NCBI RefSeq assembly: GCF_018343535.1 | Contig: NZ_JAGYPF010000001.1 | Span: 806,001-870,000 of the forward strand | Direction: 5' to 3' | Length of the DNA stretch: 64,000 nucleotides | Origin: Neobacillus rhizophilus | Lineage (GTDB): Bacteria; Bacillota; Bacilli; Bacillales; Cytobacillaceae | Shown: in pieces, positions 1-10,241 of the stretch | Numbering within the stretch: the first letter of the stretch is position 1 | Layout: each line of letters opens with the position of its first letter | Notes under the pieces: model-generated | Database searches by the model: none | What the model was told of the DNA's origin: nothing | Seen by the model: the letters and a program-made list of their open reading frames with translations, nothing else | Translations under genes and position numbers: made by a program

Positions 1-90
1 CCATTTACGCTCTTTTTTATCAATAATTTTCGCCTTGAAAATAATCACAACATAAATGGTAAGAGATAACCAAACAATCGCTATATCCAT
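1..90 (-). CDS. small membrane protein of the ger operon (3' end outside window)
   Basis: An open frame starts with ATG at 90 and runs off the left edge (30 codons visible). GGAAAGGA lies about 8 bases upstream, inside the end of the GerC gene, whose stop is 4 bases before this start, so the two are probably translationally coupled. The visible protein starts MDIAIVWLSLTIYVVIIFKA, one hydrophobic helix, followed by a basic stretch (KIIDKKERK). Some germinant-receptor operons carry a small two-helix D subunit, and this could be one. It does not look like the start of a GerAB permease. Family assignment is inference. Confidence 0.6.
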   Translation of the reverse strand, partial: MDIAIVWLSLTIYVVIIFKAKIIDKKERKW

Positions 91-93
91 ATG

Positions 94-1248
94 TTAGTTC
101 CTTTCCACATTCCCGGTATTCGTCGTTCTTTGAATATCGGCGTCCACCTTAACCGTTACCTTTAAGTGAGGCAGCATCGATTTCCAATTCTGCTTCCACT
201 CATGCTCCCATTTTTGATGATGACGTTTAAATAAAAACCATCCGAATCCATAAATATCTATACCTTGTGTATGAGCACGTTTTAATATTGAATGGATATC
301 ATTCTTTATTTTCTCTTCCATATTTTCAATAATTTTGTTATAGGTTGCTGGGTCTTCGATTCGTAAATTTGCTTCGTTTTCCACCAGATGCCCTGTTACC
401 CTGACGGAAACGGCAAATTCAGGGTTCCCATTCACTATTTTTAAGTTTGGGTGGACACTATTTTCGTTAATATGAACTGTCATTTCCTTATTTTTCGAAA
501 CGGAAAAAGAATAGCTTTTCTTTTTCATCCGTTCGAGCAGCCATAAGATGCCGTGAGATTCCCTTTTACTTGTAAAGAAGGAAAGCTTGTCAGCCTTAAA
601 CACAGCAAATCTGCCCATTAGTACCTCTTTTCCATCCCTTTCCTTTTTTAATGTCCCAGTTGGTTCAACCATCGGAATGATCAGAGACTTTCCTTGCCGG
701 TCTAAATTTTGCAGGACATCCATCACGGTCAAGTTCGCACCTGCTTTGGCCATTTCCCGCATCGCTTCAGCGGACGAAAGTTCCATTCGAGGCTGGGCTT
801 TTAACATTTTAACAGCCTCTCCTTTTGAAACAATAAGAAAGGTTGATAATCTTGACTGAGGCTGGGTAAAAACAGCATTAAGAATTTCCCTTATTCCTTC
901 TTTTGCCTGATCCTCACCAATTACCAAGACCCTGCGGTGAGCAAAATAAAGCTTTCTTGATAATCTTGCCTGGATGTCTTCAACACCTTCCCTGATGTTT
1001 CGACCAGTCCCGGTTGCGATAAGAAAAGGCCCCTCACCGCTAGTCCCGCCGCCTCCCCCGCTCGATCCTGTTCCGCCTAAAGAGCTTGGCAAGGGTACCT
1101 GCACAGAAAAACGGTATTGCTGCTTCGGGCCCTTATCAACTCCCGTTCCAACTACAAATGCCAAATCGTTTATTTCCGTTCGATCCCAACAGCCCGTTAG
1201 TGGTATGAGAAGGAACAGGATCAATAATAAAATCCGGGCCTTCTTCAT
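94..1248 (-). CDS. Ger(x)C family spore germination lipoprotein
   Basis: C subunit of a GerA-type germinant receptor, 384 aa, expected on the outer face of the spore inner membrane. The N-terminus is a lipoprotein signal ending in LTGC at about residues 17-20, followed by WDRTEINDLAFVVGTGVD, a typical GerAC opening. A Gly/Ser-rich linker sits near residues 57-72. The C-terminal part (LKVTVKVDADIQRT) matches the family. It overlaps the upstream gerA-like gene by 4 bases (ATGA coupling) and is followed by a small membrane-protein gene. Length is usual for the family. The germinant cannot be told from sequence. Confidence 0.95.
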   Translation of the reverse strand: MKKARILLLILFLLIPLTGCWDRTEINDLAFVVGTGVDKGPKQQYRFSVQVPLPSSLGGTGSSGGGGGTSGEGPFLIATGTGRNIREGVEDIQARLSRKLYFAHRRVLVIGEDQAKEGIREILNAVFTQPQSRLSTFLIVSKGEAVKMLKAQPRMELSSAEAMREMAKAGANLTVMDVLQNLDRQGKSLIIPMVEPTGTLKKERDGKEVLMGRFAVFKADKLSFFTSKRESHGILWLLERMKKKSYSFSVSKNKEMTVHINENSVHPNLKIVNGNPEFAVSVRVTGHLVENEANLRIEDPATYNKIIENMEEKIKNDIHSILKRAHTQGIDIYGFGWFLFKRHHQKWEHEWKQNWKSMLPHLKVTVKVDADIQRTTNTGNVERN

Positions 1249-2804
1249 GAGGGACTCCCTTCTTCGCCAGCCTTTGGAGGGCTAGGCATTAAATGATCAG
1301 CTTGTCTGATTACATCCTCTTTTACCAACTGATTTGGTCTCTCGTTCATTGCCCACCATGGGACCCTGATTAAGGTATCCTTTAGAGCTTTAAATGACAT
1401 TGGGGCGATAGGCCAAAAATATGGAATCCCAAACGACCGTAATTTGCATAAATGTGTCAAAATAATCAGGAATCCCAGTACTACACCAAACAGTCCAAAC
1501 ATACCGCCTAGAATCATCAGTGGAAAGCGGAGCATCCGTACGGAAATAGACATATTGTACCTTGGAATTGTGAATGATGCGATGCCGGTAAGCGCAATCA
1601 TAATAACCGTTGGCGCGGAAACTATTCCGGCTTCTACAGCCGCCTGTCCAATAACCAGAGCACCGAGAATCCCTACTGCCTGTCCGACAATTTGTGGAAG
1701 TCGAATTCCCGCTTCCCGCAATGCTTCAAACGCCAATTCCATAATCAATGCTTCTACAAACATGGGAAAAGGTATGGCTTCCCTGCTTGCGGCAATCGAT
1801 AAAAGAAGCGAAGTGGGAATCATCTCCTGGTGATAGGTGGTTACAGCGACATAAATCCCCGGTAATGTGATGGCAATAAACACGAAGGAAATTCTGAGCA
1901 ACCTTAAAAAAATAAAAATATGAAACCGGTCGTAATAATCTTCACTTGACTGAAAAAACTGCCAAAAGGTTGCCGGCAAAATTAATACAAAAGGTGTCCC
2001 GTCAACGATGATGGCAATTCTGCCTTCGAGGAGGTTAGCAGCCACTGTATCAGGTCTCTCGGTGTTTTGGATTTGAGGAAACATGCTCCAGGCGCTGTCC
2101 TCAATGAACTCTTCAATATAGCCGCTTTCTAATATCCCATCGATTTTTATTCGCTCAACCCTTGAGAGGACTTCTTCCACTAATTCCGGGGGCGCCAAAC
2201 CTTCCACATACAAAATGGCTAAGTTCGTTTGGGTTTCTTCACCGACGTCTTTTGAAAGAATTTTTAATCGATTGGAGCGGATCTTATGGCGGACCAGAGC
2301 CGTGTTTACCCTTAATATTTCGGTAAACCCTTCACGCGGTCCACGGACGGCGGATTCTGTAGTGGGCTCTGAAACCCCTCTTCTTTCTCCCCCTTTAGCA
2401 TCAAAAATTATCGCCTTCGTCAGCCCATCAACCAAAAGTACGGTATTGGCTTTCAATACGTTTTTAACCACATCATCCAATTTGATTGTTTCAGATACAG
2501 AACTGATCGAAATAACTCTTTCTGTTAAAAAATCTGCTGTAATCCGGTTCACTTCATTTTCTTCTATCAGTTGTTTTAACCCATGAAGTTCAATTGCTTT
2601 CGTATCTACAAAGCCATCTACAAACAGCAAATAGGCATGGACGTTGCCGGCAATCAACGGACGGAAGACAACATCGGTACAATCCTGAAACAGCTCTTTT
2701 AAAATTTCTATATTATCCTTTAAATCAGCTTGAATTTCCTTATGTGTCTCATCACTTGATAGGGATTTTTCTTTAGAGGATTTCAATTTTTTTAATTTCT
2801 TCAT
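1245..2804 (-). CDS. GerA family spore germination protein (A subunit)
   Basis: A subunit of a germinant receptor, the probable ion-channel component (519 aa). The start was placed at 2804 because GGAGG lies 6 bases upstream; the in-frame codon at 2852 has no such site. The N-terminus is Lys-rich and hydrophilic (KKLKKLKSSKEKS), followed by the conserved cytosolic domain (CTDVVFRPL, FVDGFVD). The C-terminal half has several membrane helices and the family stretch ITLPGIYVAVTTYHQEMIPT. It heads an operon with the C subunit. No B-subunit permease is visible; it may lie beyond the left edge. Confidence 0.95.
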   Translation of the reverse strand: MKKLKKLKSSKEKSLSSDETHKEIQADLKDNIEILKELFQDCTDVVFRPLIAGNVHAYLLFVDGFVDTKAIELHGLKQLIEENEVNRITADFLTERVISISSVSETIKLDDVVKNVLKANTVLLVDGLTKAIIFDAKGGERRGVSEPTTESAVRGPREGFTEILRVNTALVRHKIRSNRLKILSKDVGEETQTNLAILYVEGLAPPELVEEVLSRVERIKIDGILESGYIEEFIEDSAWSMFPQIQNTERPDTVAANLLEGRIAIIVDGTPFVLILPATFWQFFQSSEDYYDRFHIFIFLRLLRISFVFIAITLPGIYVAVTTYHQEMIPTSLLLSIAASREAIPFPMFVEALIMELAFEALREAGIRLPQIVGQAVGILGALVIGQAAVEAGIVSAPTVIMIALTGIASFTIPRYNMSISVRMLRFPLMILGGMFGLFGVVLGFLIILTHLCKLRSFGIPYFWPIAPMSFKALKDTLIRVPWWAMNERPNQLVKEDVIRQADHLMPSPPKAGEEGSPS

Positions 2805-2968
2805 TGGAGTCCTCCGTGTCAATAATTTTGGCCGTGGATATTTCAAAACCATTTTTAATATTACCCAGTAGTTGAAAATTATCCCTTTTGGTATTTTTAA
2901 AAACTTGTCCTTGTATACGGATTGTCTTCATATAATGAGAATGACTAACTGTTTTCAGGGGGTTACAT

Positions 2969-3244
2969 ATGTTTATTTTTATTGAAAAAGCTGTTTTGGC
3001 CATGGCTATGTTGAGGGTCTTGTCTGGCAGTATCGAAATATTTGCTGCTGTGCTGATGATAAAATTTAATTCAATTGAAAAAGCTCTAATCGTAAATAGT
3101 TCACTTGCACTGGTCGGGCCAGTGATCCTCATATTGACAACCACCATCGGCGTTCTTGGAATGGCAGGTGGAGAATTATCGATTGTAAAAATATTGTGGA
3201 TCTTTCTTGGGGTAAGCTGTATTTTAATTGGGGTGAAATGGTGA
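2969..3244 (+). CDS. yqhV: YqhV-like (DUF2619) membrane protein
   Basis: A 91-aa protein with about three hydrophobic helices, beginning MFIFIEKAVLAMAMLRVLSG. The pattern EKAVLAMAMLR, then SIEI-AAVLMIKF, then LTTTIGVLGMAG is what I recall of Bacillus YqhV, a small protein of unknown function encoded near spoIIIA genes in B. subtilis. GGGGG lies 7 bases before the ATG. The sequence CATATAAT at 2929-2936 upstream resembles a sporulation-sigma -10, but no convincing -35 was found. It is divergent from the ger operon. Identity is from memory of the family. Confidence 0.8.
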   Translation: MFIFIEKAVLAMAMLRVLSGSIEIFAAVLMIKFNSIEKALIVNSSLALVGPVILILTTTIGVLGMAGGELSIVKILWIFLGVSCILIGVKW

Positions 3245-3287
3245 CTAAAAAAGGAGATTACTGGCCGCCCTGTCGCTCCTTGATGAG

Positions 3288-3323
3288 TAAAAAATAACCT
3301 ACTCACGTTTAAGAGTAGGTTAT
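3288..3323 (-). terminator. rho-independent terminator of odhB
   Basis: A perfect 11-bp stem (ATAACCTACTC / GAGTAGGTTAT, 3294-3304 with 3313-3323), an 8-base loop and a run of six U on the minus strand. It lies 34 bases after the odhB stop. Confidence 0.92.
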
Positions 3324-3356
3324 CCTGCAGTATTCCATCGGATTCCTCAGTAACTT

Positions 3357-4607
3357 TTATCCTTCTAATAAAAGAGAGTGCGGATCTTCCAATAATTCTT
3401 TTACTGCTGCCAGGAAGCTGACAGCCTCTTTTCCGTCTACAATTCGGTGATCGTAAGACAAGGCAATATACATCATTGGACGGTTTTCCATTCGTTCTGC
3501 ATCAATTGCAACCGGTCTTGTTTGAATTTTATGCATTCCGAGAATACCCACTTGCGGGCTATTCAAAATCGGTGTTGACATTAATGAACCGAAAACTCCA
3601 CCGTTTGTGATCGTAAATGTTCCGCCTTGTAAATCATTTAAAGTAAGGGCGTTATCACGAGCCTTTTTACCAAGAGTGCTGATTTCTTGCTCGATTTCGG
3701 CAAAGTTTTTCTGGTTGGCATTACGGACAACTGGTACAACCAAACCCTCTGGGGCTGCTACGGCAATTCCGATATCATAAAACTTTTTAAGAATTAATTC
3801 ATCGCCTTGAATTTCAGCATTTAAAAGAGGGTATTGCTTTAAGGCTGAAACCACGGCCTTTGTAAAGAAGGACATAAACCCTAAACGAACACCATGTTTT
3901 TCAAGGAATGCATCCTTCCGCTTATTACGTAAATCCATAATGGCGGACATGTCCACTTCATTAAAAGTAGTTAGCATCGCAGCAGTATGCTGGACCTCCA
4001 CTAAGCGCTTAGCGATCGTTTGACGACGGCGGGACATTTTTACACGTTCTACTGGTTTATCAAACTCAACATCTATTTGTTGTGCGGCAGGTTTTGGGCT
4101 TGCCTTTTCTACTTTTGGTGCTTCCGGAACTGCTGGTGTTTGCGTATGTGCTTTCACATCATCTGGACGAATTCTGCCAAGCGGGTCACTGCTGTTTACT
4201 TGGTGTAAATCAATTCCCAGCTCTCTTGCCAATTTTCTTGCCGCTGGTGAAGCAATCGGACGGGCGGCTAGAGAAAGTTCCGGCTCAGGCTGGGTGATTG
4301 GTTGATTGTTTGTTTCTTGTGCCGGTTTTTCCGGTGCTGCTGTCGGAGCAGCCGGTGCAGTTCCTTCAGCTGCATTCTCTTCGATAATGGCAATAACATC
4401 GCCAACTTCTACTGTATCACCAGGCTCTTTTAATAGCTTAGTGACAACCCCTGAGTCTTCGGCATTTAATTCAATATTTACTTTGTCCGTTTCCAACTCT
4501 ACGATACTATTACCCTTGGTGACTTTGTCTCCAATATTAATGAGCCATTGTGAAATGGTTCCTTCTGAAATGGATTCCGCGAGCTCTGGTACTTTGATTT
4601 CAATCAT
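3357..4607 (-). CDS. odhB: dihydrolipoyllysine succinyltransferase (E2 of 2-oxoglutarate dehydrogenase)
   Basis: Transfers the succinyl group from E1 to CoA in the TCA-cycle 2-oxoglutarate dehydrogenase complex (416 aa). Lipoyl domain at residues 1-75 with [11 protein letters not shown] carrying the lipoylated Lys. An Ala/Pro linker follows, then the peripheral-subunit-binding domain near 115-150 ([18 protein letters not shown]). The catalytic domain follows, with [12 protein letters not shown] near the end (active-site His and Asp). It is downstream of odhA across a 190-bp gap containing a hairpin, and has its own terminator. Confidence 0.97.
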   Translation of the reverse strand: MIEIKVPELAESISEGTISQWLINIGDKVTKGNSIVELETDKVNIELNAEDSGVVTKLLKEPGDTVEVGDVIAIIEENAAEGTAPAAPTAAPEKPAQETNNQPITQPEPELSLAARPIASPAARKLARELGIDLHQVNSSDPLGRIRPDDVKAHTQTPAVPEAPKVEKASPKPAAQQIDVEFDKPVERVKMSRRRQTIAKRLVEVQHTAAMLTTFNEVDMSAIMDLRNKRKDAFLEKHGVRLGFMSFFTKAVVSALKQYPLLNAEIQGDELILKKFYDIGIAVAAPEGLVVPVVRNANQKNFAEIEQEISTLGKKARDNALTLNDLQGGTFTITNGGVFGSLMSTPILNSPQVGILGMHKIQTRPVAIDAERMENRPMMYIALSYDHRIVDGKEAVSFLAAVKELLEDPHSLLLEG

Positions 4608-4707
4608 GTGTCAAATCCTCCTAGGTATTTGTTACGTCAGGCTATTAATTTGAATTTTGCCAAATAGTGTGGCTCTATGGATATTTTTCATGGAATTCCC
4701 AGATGTT

Positions 4708-4736
4708 TTGTCCGATAGAACGTTTCTATTGGACAA
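4708..4736 (-). repeat. intercistronic hairpin between odhA and odhB
   Basis: TTGTCC (4708-4713) pairs with GGACAA (4731-4736) and ATAGAA (4715-4720) with TTCTAT (4724-4729), leaving a 3-base loop. There is no U-run, so it looks like an mRNA processing or stability element rather than a terminator. Function is inference. Confidence 0.6.
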
Positions 4737-4797
4737 TTTCCTCTGCATTCACCAGCGTTTTGTCCATTAAAGTTTTGCTAATAGACTCTTTTCATTT

Positions 4798-7686
4798 TCA
4801 GCGTGTAACAAATTGTGTTTTTTGTTTCTGTGTATCTACTAAACTCTTAGAATTTAATGCCTGGTGGACAATGCGTTCTTGTTCCGTTTTATGAACGAGT
4901 GGATCTCCGCCTGCCGTGCTTGAACGGTACTGACGTCCAATGTAGCCGACTGACAGTTTGCCCGATGCAAGTTCAAAAAGGGTTGGTGCAATATAATGCC
5001 ACGCTCCCATATTCTTCGGTTCTTCCTGTACCCAAAAAATTTCATTCAAGTTTGGATAACGCTTGATGATTGCTTCTATTTTTTCGTGTGGGAATGGATA
5101 CAACTGTTCAATACGTACGATGTGTATCTCATCCAAGTTACGATTTTCTTTACTTGAGTCGATCTCAACTGCCAAATCGATGGCCATCTTACCAGTTGTT
5201 AATACTAATCGTTTTACTTTATCTAGCGCTTTTCCGAGTTGCGGCTGTTCAATGACCGTTTGGAAACTACCTTCGCTAAGAGCGGAAGCAGAAGAAGCGA
5301 CCTGCGGGTGACGAAGCAGACTCTTCGGTGTCATAATCACTAATGGCCGAACAAATTCTGTTCCTAAAGTGGCTGCCTGACGCCGTAAAACATGAAAATA
5401 TTGGGCCGCACTTGTCAGGTTGGCAACAGTCCAGTTGTTTTCAGCCGCCAACTGCAAGAAGCGTTCCGGACGAGCGCTGGAATGCTCAGGGCCTTGGCCT
5501 TCATAACCGTGCGGCAGAAGCAGAGTAAGCCCTGACTTTTGCCCCCATTTTGCTCTTGCCGATGAAACAAATTGATCAAATAGCGGTTGTGCCGTGTTGG
5601 CAAAGTCGCCATACTGCGCTTCCCACATGACAAGTGTCTCAGGTGCAAATACATTATATCCATATTCATAACCTACTACTGCCGCTTCCGATAGCGGGCT
5701 ATTATGAACCGCAAACGAAGCGCCTGTCTGCGGAAGATGGTGCAGTGGTGAATACGTTTGGTTTGTTTCTGCATCATGAAGAACAATGTGCCGCTGCGCA
5801 AACGTTCCGCGCTCGGAGTCTTGACCCGTAAGACGGATCGGTGTGCCTTCTTGTAACATCGTCGCGAAAGCCAGCACTTCTGCTACTGCCCATTCCACTT
5901 TTCCGTTCTCTTCCAAAGCTGTTTCACGGCGCTCAAGAATCTTCTTTAATTTTGGATAAATATGAAAACCTTCTGGCCATTTTAGCAATTCACGATTTAT
6001 TTCTTGAAGAGTGCCAAGCGGTACTTTTGTTTCCAAAGGTGGAATTCCTTTCGCTATAACACCCGGAACCGCTACTTCTGCCGGTGGTTCACTCTGCTTC
6101 TTCTCTGACGCTTTGTCATACTCAGTCTGCAATAGTTCCTGCACGCTAAGATTGATTTGTTCAACTTCTTGTTGATTTAGTGTTCCGTTGTTTAACAGTT
6201 GAGTAGAATACAATGCTCTTACAGTTGAATGCTTGGCAATTTTTTTGTACACCTGTGGCTGGGTGACCGCAGGATCGTCCATTTCATTGTGGCCAAAACG
6301 GCGGTAACCGACTAAATCAATCACAAAATCCTTTTGGAAACGAGCACGGTATTGATAAGCAAGGCGAACAGCTGCCAGACATGCTTCTGGCTCATCTGCA
6401 TTCACATGTACAATCGGAATCTCAAATCCTTTTGCTAAGTCACTGGAATATCGAGTTGAACGAGAGTCGTGGCTATCTGTCGTAAAGCCGACCATGTTAT
6501 TCGCAATAATATGGATGGTTCCTCCTGTTCGGTATCCCTTTAATCCACCTAAATTCAAAGTTTCCGCTACAATTCCCTGGCCCGGAAAGGCTGCATCGCC
6601 ATGGACCAAAATCGCAAACGCCTTTTTAATATCCTGCTCCGGATAACCAGGTTTCTTTCGATCCTCTTGGGCTGCCCTTGCAAAACCTTCGACTACCGGA
6701 TTGACAAATTCAAGATGGCTTGGATTATTCGCCAAGGTAATACGAGTGCGAGGGGTACCAGTGCCTTCAACGAATCGATTGCGTCCTAAATGGTATTTCA
6801 CATCCCCTGTCCAGCCCTCGCTAATGTCGACTAAATCTGCTGACGGACCTTGTTGTTTGGCGTGGGAGTGCTGAAATTCAGAGAAAATCTTGCTGTATGG
6901 TTTTTTTAACACATGTGCGAGAACACTTAAACGTCCGCGATGCGCCATCCCAATTGCGACGTTGCAGACTCCTTCTTCGACACCTTCACGCACTGCTTCA
7001 TCAAGCATTGGGACAAGCATGTCTACACCTTCAATGGAAAATCTTTTTTGACCAACAAAGGTTTTGTGTAAAAATTGTTCAAATCCCTCAACTTCTGTCA
7101 AACTCTTTAATAGGTTTGTTCGTTCTTCTTTAGATAAGGAGCGTTGTAAGGAACCCGTCTCCACCATCTGAGTCAGCCAAATTCGTTCCTCCGAATCACT
7201 AACATGCGTAAACTCGTATGCAAGGGCTGATGTATAGCGTTCCATTAAACGATTCATGGCCTCAAATGCGGTTTCAACATCTTTCGGTGCCTCTTCCCAA
7301 ACCAATTTAGCTGGTATCGCTTTCAAATCCTGTTCACTTATTCCATGTTTTACAGGATTGAACAACTCTTGACCCTTTCGATTCTCCTCCAAAGGATTTA
7401 TGTTTGCTGCCAAATGGCCATTTGTACGAATGTTTTCAAGCAGTTTGGCCGCTTTCAATACTTTCTCTATACTTGCTGAAGGAAGATCAGGTACATTTCC
7501 AATGGTTTCTTTCATTTGATTTGTTTCATAGGACAAAGGTGAGCCCCATTTAATGAAAAGCTCTTTTAAATTTAGATCAATGGATTCTTCTCCGTTCGTG
7601 AACCGTTCATATTGTTCAATCACGTATCCAAGGTTCGGACCAATAAATTTTTTCCATGGATTTGGTTGGTTGTCGTTTACTCCCAT
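4798..7686 (-). CDS. odhA: 2-oxoglutarate dehydrogenase E1 component
   Basis: Thiamine-diphosphate-dependent decarboxylase of the TCA cycle (962 aa; the Bacillus protein is about 940-960 aa). Family landmarks are [19 protein letters not shown], the substrate region [14 protein letters not shown], the cofactor-binding stretch [10 protein letters not shown] and [13 protein letters not shown]. The C-terminal transketolase-like part has [12 protein letters not shown] and [14 protein letters not shown] lies 8 bases before the ATG. It is first in the odhA-odhB pair. A LysR gene is divergent 168 bases upstream, so promoter control by that regulator is possible but not shown. Confidence 0.97.
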   Translation of the reverse strand: MGVNDNQPNPWKKFIGPNLGYVIEQYERFTNGEESIDLNLKELFIKWGSPLSYETNQMKETIGNVPDLPSASIEKVLKAAKLLENIRTNGHLAANINPLEENRKGQELFNPVKHGISEQDLKAIPAKLVWEEAPKDVETAFEAMNRLMERYTSALAYEFTHVSDSEERIWLTQMVETGSLQRSLSKEERTNLLKSLTEVEGFEQFLHKTFVGQKRFSIEGVDMLVPMLDEAVREGVEEGVCNVAIGMAHRGRLSVLAHVLKKPYSKIFSEFQHSHAKQQGPSADLVDISEGWTGDVKYHLGRNRFVEGTGTPRTRITLANNPSHLEFVNPVVEGFARAAQEDRKKPGYPEQDIKKAFAILVHGDAAFPGQGIVAETLNLGGLKGYRTGGTIHIIANNMVGFTTDSHDSRSTRYSSDLAKGFEIPIVHVNADEPEACLAAVRLAYQYRARFQKDFVIDLVGYRRFGHNEMDDPAVTQPQVYKKIAKHSTVRALYSTQLLNNGTLNQQEVEQINLSVQELLQTEYDKASEKKQSEPPAEVAVPGVIAKGIPPLETKVPLGTLQEINRELLKWPEGFHIYPKLKKILERRETALEENGKVEWAVAEVLAFATMLQEGTPIRLTGQDSERGTFAQRHIVLHDAETNQTYSPLHHLPQTGASFAVHNSPLSEAAVVGYEYGYNVFAPETLVMWEAQYGDFANTAQPLFDQFVSSARAKWGQKSGLTLLLPHGYEGQGPEHSSARPERFLQLAAENNWTVANLTSAAQYFHVLRRQAATLGTEFVRPLVIMTPKSLLRHPQVASSASALSEGSFQTVIEQPQLGKALDKVKRLVLTTGKMAIDLAVEIDSSKENRNLDEIHIVRIEQLYPFPHEKIEAIIKRYPNLNEIFWVQEEPKNMGAWHYIAPTLFELASGKLSVGYIGRQYRSSTAGGDPLVHKTEQERIVHQALNSKSLVDTQKQKTQFVTR

Positions 7687-7854
7687 TTACAATACCCCCA
7701 TGATTCAGTTCTTATGTTTTATATTTAAATAGATAAATAGTAATAATTATCAATTGCCTATGGATAAGGATAATGTAATAATTGAAATAAATAAAATGCT
7801 AAAAAATTATATTTTATTATAAAAATTATTTATATCAGATAGATAGGTGGAACA

Positions 7855-8739
7855 ATGGATTATCGTGATTGGGAAATATTGAAGGTGCTATATAATCAAA
7901 AAAATCTAACGAAAACAGCTCGTCTATTATTTCTGACTCAACCTGCGTTAACGAGCCGATTAAAACATATGCAGGAAGAGCTGGGTGTTAAAATCGTAAC
8001 CCGTGAAAGCCGGGGTGTACATTTTACCCCTCAGGGAGAATATCTGGTCCATTGTGCTGAGGAGGCACTAGCCCATTTTCAAAAAGTAAAAGAAAATGTC
8101 CAAAATATGAGCAATAACGAAAAGAATGAAGTGGCAGGTACATTGAAATTGGGGGTATCCAATTATTTCGCGAATAATGAACTTCCATATCTTTTGAAAT
8201 TATTCAAAAATCAATATCCCCATGTGGAATTCAAAGTGATAACAGGATGGAGCAGAGACGTAACTCAGCTCATACACAATAAGGATGTTCATATCGGTTT
8301 TGTTCGAGGAGACTATGGCTGGAGGGGGCTATCAATACATCAATTATTTGAGGAAACCATCTGTATCGCTTCCACGAAAAAGATTGATATAACGGATCTT
8401 CCACGTCTTCCAAGAATCGATTATCGAGGGGATTACCTCCTAAAATCAATAATTGATCATTGGTGGGCCGAAAATTATGCGGAAGCACCCTTTATTAGTA
8501 TTGAAGTCGACCAAGTTGATACCTGTAGAGAGATGGTTATAAATGGGTTAGGATATGGCATTTTATCCAGCAGGGTACTTGACGGAATAGAAGACATTTA
8601 CAAAATCCCATTAACAGATCAAGAAGGAAATCCTCTATTGCGAAGAACTTGGATGTACTATCATAAGGAATCAATGGAATGGAATGTTGTAAAAGCATTC
8701 GTACATTTCATCGAAAATTTAGATTGGAAAAATCATTGA
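7855..8739 (+). CDS. LysR-family transcriptional regulator
   Basis: A 294-aa regulator. The N-terminal winged helix-turn-helix covers residues 1-60: KNLTKTARLLFLTQPALTSR and then LKHMQEELGVKIVTRESRGV. The C-terminal effector domain runs from about 90 (AGTLKLGVSNYFANNE). AGGTGG lies 5 bases before the ATG. It diverges from odhA across an AT-rich 168-bp space, the usual layout for a LysR protein acting on its neighbour, so odhAB is a plausible target. Effector unknown. Confidence 0.92.
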   Translation: MDYRDWEILKVLYNQKNLTKTARLLFLTQPALTSRLKHMQEELGVKIVTRESRGVHFTPQGEYLVHCAEEALAHFQKVKENVQNMSNNEKNEVAGTLKLGVSNYFANNELPYLLKLFKNQYPHVEFKVITGWSRDVTQLIHNKDVHIGFVRGDYGWRGLSIHQLFEETICIASTKKIDITDLPRLPRIDYRGDYLLKSIIDHWWAENYAEAPFISIEVDQVDTCREMVINGLGYGILSSRVLDGIEDIYKIPLTDQEGNPLLRRTWMYYHKESMEWNVVKAFVHFIENLDWKNH

Positions 8740-8757
8740 TTATTAGATGTGCTAAAT

Positions 8758-8797
8758 AAAAAGATTTCAGACTAATTTGGTCTGAATCTTTTTATTT
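8758..8797. terminator. bidirectional terminator after the LysR gene
   Basis: AAAAAGATTTCAGAC and GTCTGAATCTTTTT form a 14-15-bp stem around a 7-base loop, with A-run and U-run on either side. Confidence 0.92.
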
Positions 8798-8863
8798 TAT
8801 GGAGTTTGTTAAAACTGTCAATGGCATATCCGGAAGCTCCTTAGCCATGTACCATGCCGATAA

Positions 8864-8892
8864 ATAAAAAAACACTCAAACAGTTTGAGTGC
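8864..8892 (-). terminator. terminator of the zinc-ribbon gene
   Basis: CACTCAAAC / GTTTGAGTG inverted repeat followed on the minus strand by seven U. It lies just after the stop at 8908. Confidence 0.9.
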
Positions 8893-8907
8893 CTAAATGG
8901 TGCTTGC

Positions 8908-9231
8908 TTATTTAAATTTTGTCCAATCATACATTTTTTGTCTTTGTTTTCTAAGCCGTTCTTTCTTTTTACTTTCAACTTGTTTTTCTTGGATGAAATT
9001 CATGATGAAACCACAATCTTCACAAATGTAGGTAAATAAATTTGATTGCTCCGGAATGTTTTTTAATGGATGTTCCTCTTCAGATTCCAGTAAGAACTCT
9101 AAGTCAGCATCAGCAGCCTCATTAATTTTATAATTCTCATGGTACCTTTCATATTTCACCGCAATATATCCTTTTCGAAAGTGGGTACCATTGCAAACAA
9201 GACACTCAATTTCATTTGTTTTATTTTTCAA
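8908..9231 (-). CDS. small zinc-ribbon protein of unknown function
   Basis: A 107-aa soluble protein with two Cys pairs, ECLVCNGTHF near the start and ICEDCGF at about residue 75, as in a split zinc ribbon. An acidic middle (LEFLLESEEEHPL) and a basic C-terminus (KKKERLRKQRQK) follow. The start chosen is TTG at 9231, because GGAGGTG sits 8 bases upstream; a TTG at 9246 is in frame but lies within that ribosome site. It has its own terminator and no operon partner. I do not recognise a named family. Confidence 0.75.
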   Translation of the reverse strand: MKNKTNEIECLVCNGTHFRKGYIAVKYERYHENYKINEAADADLEFLLESEEEHPLKNIPEQSNLFTYICEDCGFIMNFIQEKQVESKKKERLRKQRQKMYDWTKFK

Positions 9232-9246
9232 TATCAACACCTCCAA

Positions 9247-9519
9247 TAGAAATTTTATGAAGATGCCTTATTATTCAAGACCGCTTAACCAACCCCTATC
9301 CAAAAAAAATGATCATTTAGAAAAATAGTAAATACTTATGGCCGATTTTCCGGCGTTTTATCCGCTCCATCATACCATTCGAAATATTTGATGGCGAATT
9401 CCTTCCCCGATTTCACAAGTGCTATTAATTATAATTTGTTGGAATTGATTTTTTTGTAAAAAAATGTATATCAATAAATTATAAAAAATGGCTTTAACAA
9501 CAGTAGCCAAATCTATTAC
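9247..9519. other. intergenic stretch, nothing recognised
   Basis: AT-rich spacer between the zinc-ribbon gene and the scoB terminator. It must contain the promoter of the zinc-ribbon gene. No further coding or structured signal was seen. Confidence 0.5.
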
Positions 9520-9551
9520 AAAAAAAATAGGTGAGGTCTATAGCCTCACCT
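9520..9551 (-). terminator. terminator of scoAB
   Basis: AGGTGAGG / CCTCACCT stem with a 7-base loop and eight U on the minus strand, 16 bases after the scoB stop. Confidence 0.93.
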
Positions 9552-9566
9552 AAACTTGAGATACGC

Positions 9567-10241
9567 TTAACGTTGATTTATCAATTCTTTCCTATTAAAA
9601 GTTTTAAAATCACTTGCTATTTCATAGTAGGCAGGTGTTATTTTTTTTAGTTGGTCCATTGTGATTTCATCACTCATTTCCACTAACCAAAGTTGCTGAT
9701 CTCGAAATTTAAAAACGGCATACTCTGTGATAATGGTATCGACTCTTTTTTTAGCAGTAAGTGGGAACGTGCATTCACGGAGTATTTTTGGCTCACCTTT
9801 TTGATTCAAATGGGTCATGGCAGCAATTACCCTTTTGGCCCCGACTACTAAATCCATAGCGCCGCCAACCCCAAGCACATCTTTTCCTGGTATTGCCCAA
9901 CTCGAGATATCACCTTGTTCCGATACTTGCAGTGCTCCAATAACGGTTGTATCTATATGACCACCCCGCATCATTCCAAAAGATATGGAACTATCAAAAT
10001 AGGATACATGAGGCAAAACTGTAACCGGAGCTTTTCCGGCATTAACTAAATCAGGGTCGATTTGATCCGGACTAGGGTCTGGTCCCACCCCAAGAATCCC
10101 ATTCTCCGAGTGGAGCGTCACCAGACCTTGTGGAAGATAATCAGCAACTAGAGTAGGAATACCAATTCCAAGATTAACGATGCCTGATGTTAATTCTTGT
10201 GCACAACGCCATGCAATATACTCTTTCATTGATTTTTCCAT
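9567..10241 (-). CDS. scoB: succinyl-CoA:3-oxoacid CoA-transferase subunit B
   Basis: Beta subunit of a class I CoA-transferase that moves CoA from succinyl-CoA to acetoacetate (224 aa). The catalytic Glu is in LHSENGILGVGP at residues 42-53. GGHIDTTVIGALQVSEQGD and the glycine stretch GVGGAMDLVVGAKRV are typical of the family. The ATG overlaps the last base of the A-subunit stop, so translation is coupled. ScoA/ScoB, AtoD/AtoA and CtfA/CtfB share this fold, so substrate choice is by analogy with Bacillus ScoAB. Confidence 0.92.
   Translation of the reverse strand: MEKSMKEYIAWRCAQELTSGIVNLGIGIPTLVADYLPQGLVTLHSENGILGVGPDPSPDQIDPDLVNAGKAPVTVLPHVSYFDSSISFGMMRGGHIDTTVIGALQVSEQGDISSWAIPGKDVLGVGGAMDLVVGAKRVIAAMTHLNQKGEPKILRECTFPLTAKKRVDTIITEYAVFKFRDQQLWLVEMSDEITMDQLKKITPAYYEIASDFKTFNRKELINQR

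Noticed and set aside
3245-3290. Terminator for yqhV made from AAGGAG and CTCCTT
   Set aside because: The stem is only 6 bp with a loop of more than 20 bases and is far weaker than the true odhB terminator beside it.
2773-3306. 177-codon minus-strand reading frame over yqhV and the gerA start
   Set aside because: Most of it is antisense to yqhV. The last 52 codons from ATG 2931 look somewhat protein-like but have no ribosome site and overlap the real gerA start, so no gene is called.
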